From Planctomycetota bacterium (GTDB lineage: Bacteria; Planctomycetota; UBA1135; GCA-002686595), in NCBI GenBank assembly GCA_002686595.1, contig NYXZ01000090.1:1-40496 (forward strand): a DNA stretch of 40,496 bases, read 5' to 3'. Positions 35,554 through 40,496 of the stretch are shown here, one piece after another. The notes under the pieces were generated by a model. That model worked only from the letters and a program-made list of their open reading frames with translations, ran no database searches and was not told the origin of the DNA. Made by a program: the position numbers and the translations under genes. Numbering within the stretch: the first letter of the stretch is position 1; each line of letters opens with the position of its first letter.

Positions 35554-37152
35554 TCAATGCCTGAAGTGGCGCGCCCCGGTGAACACCAGGGGCACACCGG
35601 CGGCGTCGCAGGCCTTGACGATCTCCTGATCCCGCACGGAGCCGCCGGGCTCCAAAATGGCCGCCACGCCGGCCGCCATGGCCACCTCTACCCCGTCCGG
35701 GAAGGGAAAGAAGGCGTCTGAAGCGAGGACTGAGCCGGTGACCTCGTCTCCGGCCTTGGCCACCGCCAGACGCACGGAATCCACGCGGCTCATCTGGCCG
35801 GCGCCCACGCCCAGGACGCGGCCGCCCTTGGTCAAAACGATGGCGTTTGACTTGACGTGCTTGGCAACGCAGTTGGCGAAGAGCAGTTCCTGGCATTGGG
35901 CATTTGTGGGATGGGCCTCTGAAACGGACTCAAAGACCTCAATGCCCTCCATGGTCAGATCACGATCCTGGAGCAGGAAACCGCCCACCAGCTTCTTGAC
36001 CTCCACATCGCGCCCATCCCTTTCCGCCTGCAGCGGCCCGCAGGCCAACAGACGCACGCTGCGGCCCCACTTGGGCTTGTGGGTCAAAAGCTCTAGGGCA
36101 TCCTTATTAAAGGAAGGGGCGATGATGGCCTCGACAAAGCGATTGCCGGAAACCAAAAACTCCGCGGCCGCCAACGTCAGGGGGCGGGTAAACGCCAGGA
36201 CCGAGCCGAAGGCTGAGACCGGATCCCCCTTCCAGGCCTCGGTCAGGGCCACGCAGATGTCATCGTCTTCATCCGCCAGGGCCGCACCGCAGGGGTTGGT
36301 GTGCTTGATTACGCAGGCGAATGGGGCGCTGAACTCCTTGGCCAATGCCAGGGCGGCATCCAGATCGACCAGGTTATTATAGGAGAGTGCTTTTCCAGAA
36401 AGGACCTCTGAGTTCGCCACGGAGGGCTCCTGTCGGCCCCCGAGTCGGTAGAAGGCCGCCGCTTGGTGCGGGTTTTCCCCATAGCGCAGATCCATGACCT
36501 TGGTGCCCGCCATGGCAAAGGACTCGGGGAATCCCGAGGGGGTACGGTCCTCTTCCAGCTCGCGTTCGAAGAGCCAGGCCCCGATGGCCGTGTCGTAGCG
36601 CGCAGTCAGGGCAAAGGCCTTGGCCGCCAACTCGCGGCGCAACTCCGGCGTCGTCGCTCCGCCGTGCTGCTCCAGGTCATCCAAGACGCGGCTGTAGTCG
36701 CCGGGCTCTGTGACAATCGTCACAAAACGGTGGTTCTTGGCCGCCGAGCGCACCATGGACGGCCCACCGATATCGATTTGCTCCACCGCCTCACCGCGGC
36801 TGACTCCCTCCCGGGCCACGGTTTCCTCAAAGGGATAGAGGTTGACCGCCACCAGGTCGATGGCCTTGATGCCGTGGTCATCCATGGAGGCGGTGTGGGC
36901 GGCCTCATCGCGCAGGGCCAGAATGCCCCCGTGGATCTTGGGGTGCAGGGTTTTCACCCGGCCATTCATCATCTCCGGGAAATCCGTGTAATCGGAGACC
37001 TCGCGCACGGCCACGCCGGCCGCCTTGAGGGCAGCAAAGGTGCCGCCGGTGGAGAGGATTTCGACTCCGGCGTTTTCGAGTCCACGGGCGAACTCCTCGA
37101 TGCCGGTCTTGTCGGAAACGCTGATCAAAGCCCGCTGGATAGGCGCATTCAT
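35554..37152 (-). CDS. purH: Bifunctional AICAR formyltransferase / IMP cyclohydrolase
   Basis: The protein has 532 residues, the usual length. It carries out the last two steps of IMP synthesis in the cytoplasm. The N-terminal MGS-like cyclohydrolase domain has SVSDKTGIEEFA, STGGTFAAL and VKTLHPKIHGGIL. The C-terminal transformylase has LRYGENPHQAA, the catalytic-type KHTNPCGAAL and the terminal 'VFTGARHFRH'. A GGAG Shine-Dalgarno stands about 10 nt before the ATG. The gene is alone on this strand, with the divergent sulfatase gene 187 bp upstream. Confidence 0.98.
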   Translation of the reverse strand: MNAPIQRALISVSDKTGIEEFARGLENAGVEILSTGGTFAALKAAGVAVREVSDYTDFPEMMNGRVKTLHPKIHGGILALRDEAAHTASMDDHGIKAIDLVAVNLYPFEETVAREGVSRGEAVEQIDIGGPSMVRSAAKNHRFVTIVTEPGDYSRVLDDLEQHGGATTPELRRELAAKAFALTARYDTAIGAWLFERELEEDRTPSGFPESFAMAGTKVMDLRYGENPHQAAAFYRLGGRQEPSVANSEVLSGKALSYNNLVDLDAALALAKEFSAPFACVIKHTNPCGAALADEDDDICVALTEAWKGDPVSAFGSVLAFTRPLTLAAAEFLVSGNRFVEAIIAPSFNKDALELLTHKPKWGRSVRLLACGPLQAERDGRDVEVKKLVGGFLLQDRDLTMEGIEVFESVSEAHPTNAQCQELLFANCVAKHVKSNAIVLTKGGRVLGVGAGQMSRVDSVRLAVAKAGDEVTGSVLASDAFFPFPDGVEVAMAAGVAAILEPGGSVRDQEIVKACDAAGVPLVFTGARHFRH

Positions 37153-37301
37153 GTATTTTCACTCCGGCCCACCCGGGCCTGAAGGGGTTTGGGGATCGGT
37201 TGCGGGACGCCGCTGCCTCGCAAGGCCAGCCATTCTAGCTCCTGCACCTGTGCCGTCGAGGGGGCAGGCTCGAAACAGGACCGACTGTGGCTCGGTGACA
37301 A

Positions 37302-37330
37302 TTGGCTCGGACCGACTCGCAGCATAGGAT
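37302..37330 (+). promoter_or_regulatory. Candidate sigma-70-like promoter of the sulfatase pair
   Basis: TTGGCT (37302-37307) and TAGGAT (37325-37330) are 17 bp apart, each with four of six consensus bases. Transcription would begin around 37337, only a few bases before the ATG at 37340, so the mRNA may be nearly leaderless. GGACCGACT occurs twice around the -35 (37278-37286 and 37309-37317). Confidence 0.35.
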
Positions 37331-37339
37331 GCCCTGGGC

Positions 37340-38845
37340 ATGGGTACCCGTGAACGATCGAAATGGCTGGCGGCGCTTCCGGCCCTGGCCCTGGCCTGGG
37401 CTTGCGGCGGCGACGAAGTAGAGCCCCAAGGCCTGCCCGCCGTCGGCGCTCTGCCGCAAGCGGCAGATATCGTCTTGATCACCATCGACACCCTGCGGGC
37501 CGATCACCTGGGTTGCTATGGCTATCACCGCGACACCAGTCCGCGCCTCGACGCCCTGGCCGCCGAAGGCATCATCTGTGAGCGGGCCATGGCCACCATG
37601 GCCACCACCCTGCCCTCGCACCTGTCCCTCTTCACCGGGCTCTATCCCCACCAACACGGGCATCTCTCCAACAAGCGTGCGGTCATGGGCCCCTTCGAGC
37701 CCGGCCCCGGGCGTGAGTTGGCAACGACCCTCCTGGAGGAGGCTGGTTGGCGCACGGCCGCCTTCATCAGCGCCGGCCCCCTCAAGCGCTCCACCGGCAT
37801 GCAGATCGGCTTCGAAGTCTGGGATCAGCCAGCTGAAATCTGGCGCACGGGCGAAGAAACGGTCGACCTGGCTTTGGCCTGGCTGGACAAGGACCTGACG
37901 GACGAGCCCACTTTCCTGTGGATTCACCTGTGGGATCCACACGAACCGAACACGCCCCCCGCCGAGTACCTGGAGCTGTTCCCCACAGATGAACAGACCA
38001 AGGCCTTGGTGCGGCAGCGGAGAATGGACCACGCTCTCCTGCAACGCACCTTCGATGACAAGGAGTTGGCGCGCGTCTTCTTCCCCGACCTGATGGAACC
38101 GCTTCAGCGCGGCGAGGAGCTGGAGTTGCCGGAGTTGACCGAGGAGCACATGCTGGATCTCATCAACCGCTACGACGCGGACGTGCGTTACACCGATGAC
38201 TGTCTGGGGCGCATCTTCGACGCCCTCCAAGCTCGCGGTCGCTGGGATCAGTCCTTCGTGGTCGTGGCTGGCGATCACGGCCAGGGGTTGGGGCAGCACG
38301 ACTGGTTGTTGCACGGACGCTTGAGCGGCGAGAACCTACATGTGCCGTTGGTCATGAAACTGCCTCGGGACATCGCCCCCCCGCACCTGGCCGTGGAACG
38401 CGTAGTCTCCCTCGTAGATGTATTCCCGACGGTTCTCAGCCGCATGAAGGAGTCGGCTACTGGGCGGCTGACCGCTCAGGCCAGCGGAGATGACATGCTC
38501 TCCGGGGCCTTCCGCCGTTCCTGGGCCTTCAGTCAGCGCACCGCGGGCCAACGGGGATGGGAACAAGACCAACAGGCTGCGCTGACGACACGCCCCTGGC
38601 GTTACTACTTGGTGGAGGATGGTCCCGACATGCTCTTTGACCTGACCCTTGATGCGGGCGAACTGAAGGATGTGGCGGCGGGTAATCCGGACGTCGTCGA
38701 GCAGTTGGCGGACCTGACGCGCAGGGTCATGTCCCAGGGGGTCCACGCGGGCTCGGAGGAGGATGGTGGGAGCGGCGGCTTGAGCGAGGAGGCCCAGCAG
38801 CACTTACAGGACCTGCGCGACCTTGGTTATGTGGGCGACGACTAG
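37340..38845 (+). CDS. Sulfatase-superfamily lipoprotein (TLPSH type)
   Basis: The protein has 501 residues. It has a lipobox (LAWAC, Cys22) after a short signal. The alkaline-phosphatase/sulfatase fold is shown by ITIDTLRADHLGCYG (metal Asp50), the active-site segment TTLPSHLSLFTGLYPHQHG, WDPHEPNTPP, and VAGDHGQGLGQHDW (metal Asp-His). The classical C/S-x-P-S-R formylglycine motif is replaced by T90-L-P-S-H, so the nucleophile would be Thr. That fits phosphatase- or transferase-like members of the superfamily rather than true sulfatases; the substrate is unknown. The C-terminus is LRDLGYVGDD. The following gene starts 17 bp before this stop, so the two are co-translated. Confidence 0.88.
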   Translation: MGTRERSKWLAALPALALAWACGGDEVEPQGLPAVGALPQAADIVLITIDTLRADHLGCYGYHRDTSPRLDALAAEGIICERAMATMATTLPSHLSLFTGLYPHQHGHLSNKRAVMGPFEPGPGRELATTLLEEAGWRTAAFISAGPLKRSTGMQIGFEVWDQPAEIWRTGEETVDLALAWLDKDLTDEPTFLWIHLWDPHEPNTPPAEYLELFPTDEQTKALVRQRRMDHALLQRTFDDKELARVFFPDLMEPLQRGEELELPELTEEHMLDLINRYDADVRYTDDCLGRIFDALQARGRWDQSFVVVAGDHGQGLGQHDWLLHGRLSGENLHVPLVMKLPRDIAPPHLAVERVVSLVDVFPTVLSRMKESATGRLTAQASGDDMLSGAFRRSWAFSQRTAGQRGWEQDQQAALTTRPWRYYLVEDGPDMLFDLTLDAGELKDVAAGNPDVVEQLADLTRRVMSQGVHAGSEEDGGSGGLSEEAQQHLQDLRDLGYVGDD

Positions 38846-40358
38846 CAGGGCGCTGGCCTGGACTGGCCTGCTGCTCCTGGGCAGTTGCGGGGACGGCGGC
38901 GGGCCACGCACGAGCGGGGTCATGATCGTGGCTGACACCCTGCGCGCCGACGCCCTGCTCAGCCCCGTCTGGGAGAGCAACACGCCCAACCTCGACCGCC
39001 TGGTGGAGGACGGCATCTTCTTCCCCCACTGTTATTCCCACGCTCCCATGACCCTGCCGTCCCACGCGGCCCTGTTCTCTTCGCGCCTGCCGCACCAGAG
39101 TGGAGTTCTGGTCAACGGCCAGACCGTCGCAGCGGATCTGCCGCTCTTGGCCGAGCACCTGGCGGAACACGGTTATGCCACCAGAGCGGCGGTTTCGATT
39201 GCGACGCTCTGGCCCTCGGCGCCGGGTAAGGGCCTCGCTCGCGGCTTCGACACATTCGTCAACCCACCCCAAGAGGTGGCCCCCGGCCCGGCCCTCAACT
39301 CCCAACTCCTGCCCCTGCTGGACGATCTTGAAGCAGGCGCTGAGTTCTTCTTGCTGGCTCACTACTCCGACCCCCATCAGCCCTGGAATGCCCACGGCGT
39401 CGAGAGCCGCACAGCGCGCGTGCTGCTGGATGGAGTGCAGCTGGCGGAACTGTCTACATCTGAAACCACATGGTGGGAAAGGGAACTGAAACTCAGCCCC
39501 GGTGAACACGAGCTCCAGATCCTGTCCGACAGTGACTTCCGCCTGCGTCGTCTACGTCTAGGCCTCGCCGGTGCCGCCACACCCCTCGTGGATGAGGTGG
39601 ATCTGACCCCCACACAGGAGCGGCGCATCACCTTCCAGGTTCCCCCCAGCTCCAACGGCCAACTCGCTCCAAGCACAGTGAGCCTGTGGATTCACGATGC
39701 ACCCAGCCCCGCTGAGATTAGTGCCCGCTACACCCGGGAAGTGCGTGCCCTCGATGAGGCCATAGGCGAATTGCTAGCCGGTCTGCGAGATCGCGGTCTG
39801 TATGACGACACATTGATTCTGTTCACCGCCGACCACGGCGAGGGCCTGGGAGAACACGGAACCATCGGCCATGTCCAACACCTGCACCGTGAGCTGCTGC
39901 AGGTCCCCCTCATTATCAAACTGCCCGCGGACCAGACAGCTCCAGCTAGCTTGCTCACCTCCGCCCAACACTTGGTGCCCCACATCGACCTGGTCCCCAC
40001 CATCGTCGAGCTACTGGAGTTGCCCTCCCTGCCCGGCTCCCAGGGCCGTTCCCTGTTGGAACCAGGCCAGCGGATTCTCCTGGCTGAAACCCATCGACCG
40101 GAAGCTCGGCGGGATCTGTTCTGTCTGCGAGACCAAGCCTGTCTGATGGTCTTCGATCCAGATGCCGACAGCTTCAAGGTGTTCGACCTAGCAGCGGATC
40201 CAGAGGAGCTGCATGACCTTGGAGGCGCTGGCCTCAGCATGAGACCAGCCTGGCCGGAGCAGTTGCGCCGAGCGGCGGCCAACGCCGCGCTCCAGGGGCG
40301 CGGCCCAACCCTGCTCGACGCTGAAACCGAGGCTCGCTTGCGTGCCCTGGGCTACTGA
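38829..40358 (+). CDS. Sulfatase-superfamily lipoprotein with an inserted domain
   Basis: The protein has 509 residues from the ATG at 38829; a TTG two codons earlier is less likely. The lipobox is LLGSC (Cys20). The fold markers are MIVADTLRADALL, MTLPSHAALFSSRLPHQSG (Thr75 at the nucleophile position), HYSDPHQPW, and FTADHGEGLGEHG. Between the DPHQPW segment and the helix 'YTREVRALDEAIGELL' lie about 110 extra residues (190-298) with beta-strand character and a 'PGEHELQIL' segment, absent from ordinary members. The protein ends in LRALGY. It overlaps its paralogue upstream by 17 bp. The two are divergent in sequence and share only the core motifs, so they probably act on related but different substrates in the envelope. 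Confidence 0.87.
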   Translation: MWATTSRALAWTGLLLLGSCGDGGGPRTSGVMIVADTLRADALLSPVWESNTPNLDRLVEDGIFFPHCYSHAPMTLPSHAALFSSRLPHQSGVLVNGQTVAADLPLLAEHLAEHGYATRAAVSIATLWPSAPGKGLARGFDTFVNPPQEVAPGPALNSQLLPLLDDLEAGAEFFLLAHYSDPHQPWNAHGVESRTARVLLDGVQLAELSTSETTWWERELKLSPGEHELQILSDSDFRLRRLRLGLAGAATPLVDEVDLTPTQERRITFQVPPSSNGQLAPSTVSLWIHDAPSPAEISARYTREVRALDEAIGELLAGLRDRGLYDDTLILFTADHGEGLGEHGTIGHVQHLHRELLQVPLIIKLPADQTAPASLLTSAQHLVPHIDLVPTIVELLELPSLPGSQGRSLLEPGQRILLAETHRPEARRDLFCLRDQACLMVFDPDADSFKVFDLAADPEELHDLGGAGLSMRPAWPEQLRRAAANAALQGRGPTLLDAETEARLRALGY

Positions 40359-40382
40359 CGAGCGCCCGCCCGCACCCTGGCC

Positions 40383-40496
40383 ATGTCCCCGCCGACGCGC
40401 GGCTCTGACGACACTCGGCTCTGGCGCTACGCGGCTCTGGCGCTACGCGGCTCTGGCGCTACGCGGCTCTGGCGCTACGCGGCTCTGGCGCTACGC
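40383..40496 (+). CDS. Start of a further ORF, interrupted by the repeat array and window edge
   Basis: An ATG lies 24 bp after the sulfatase stop. The first residues are MSPPTRGSDDT, then RLWRYAALAL, which would suit the beginning of a membrane helix. From there the DNA is a 16-bp tandem repeat whose translation cycles as a 16-residue unit (RLWRYAALALRGSGAT) in all three frames. The frame is open to the edge (38 codons). The true protein beyond the array cannot be seen. No strong Shine-Dalgarno is present. Confidence 0.45.
   Translation, partial: MSPPTRGSDDTRLWRYAALALRGSGATRLWRYAALALR
40400..40496 (+). repeat. 16-bp tandem repeat array at the right edge
   Basis: Five exact copies of CGGCTCTGGCGCTACG start at 40416, 40432, 40448, 40464 and 40480 and run into the window edge. 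A degenerate copy (12 of 16 bases) precedes them at 40400-40415. The unit is not a multiple of three. The array may continue beyond the edge or be an assembly artefact. Confidence 0.9.

Noticed and set aside
40400-40496. CRISPR array at the right edge
   Set aside because: The copies are contiguous 16-mers without spacers, so it is a simple tandem repeat.

Overview
This is a GC-rich, densely coded bacterial chromosome segment from an organism with a Gram-negative envelope (a porin-like barrel, an RND pump and several lipoproteins with lipoboxes). No rRNA, tRNA, CRISPR array, insertion sequence or phage module was found. The gene content points to Planctomycetota or a neighbouring phylum, with moderate to low confidence. 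The pointers are a TPR/FG-GAP lipoprotein pair, an ECF sigma gene coupled to a YfbK-type VWA protein, ECF/zinc anti-sigma cassettes, sulfatase-superfamily lipoproteins with a TLPSH active site, and a two-TM protein with duplicated 'GxFFK...AP' domains. Core genes that would serve phylogeny are aroB, carB, ribBA and purH.

Layout. 1-2239 (-): a TPR lipoprotein translationally coupled to an FG-GAP lipoprotein that runs off the left edge. 2324-5703 (-): an ECF sigma factor coupled to a large membrane protein with a VWA domain, closed by a hairpin at 2257-2285. 5819-8076 (-): two adjacent SPFH/Band-7 proteins, closed by a strong intrinsic terminator. 8393-10132 (+): an arginase-family enzyme and an acidic-tailed DUF4870 membrane protein. 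10144-11130 (-): a CaCA-type cation antiporter. 11199-14389 (+): a C26 glutamine-amidotransferase-like hydrolase, an unknown two-TM protein with an internal duplication, and aroB. 14439-18842 (-): a secreted-protein operon consisting of an FG-GAP plus tail-fibre-like protein, a small secreted protein and an HExxH protease-like protein. 19127-22378 (+): carB.

22365-27459 (-): ribBA, then an ECF sigma factor, a zinc anti-sigma factor, a small CpxP/ZraP-like anchored protein, a PilM-PilN/GspL-like fusion and a PilO/GspM-like protein, with overlapping or near-touching junctions that suggest one long transcription unit. 27929-32349 (+): an RND adaptor/permease pair without an outer-membrane partner, preceded by a perfect TTGAC-N4-GTCAA palindrome. 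32577-33830 (+): a membrane-anchored trypsin-like protease. 33962-35251 (-): an outer-membrane beta-barrel protein whose ribosome-binding site lies in a hairpin. 35554-37152 (-): purH. 37340-40358 (+): two overlapping sulfatase-superfamily lipoproteins. 40383-40496 (+): the start of a further ORF that enters a 16-bp tandem repeat and runs off the right edge.

The main themes are envelope biology and envelope-stress signalling (two ECF sigma systems), interleaved with housekeeping genes. Stop/start overlaps of the ATGA, GTGA or TGATG type occur at seven junctions, so translational coupling is common. The items most worth a second look are the sigma/anti-sigma/CpxP-like/GspL-GspM operon, the duplicated two-TM protein at 11957, the FNR-like operator at 27722, the second sulfatase with an inserted beta-rich domain, and the out-of-frame repeat array at the right edge. 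Functional statements are by recognition of motifs in translated sequence; no database search was run.
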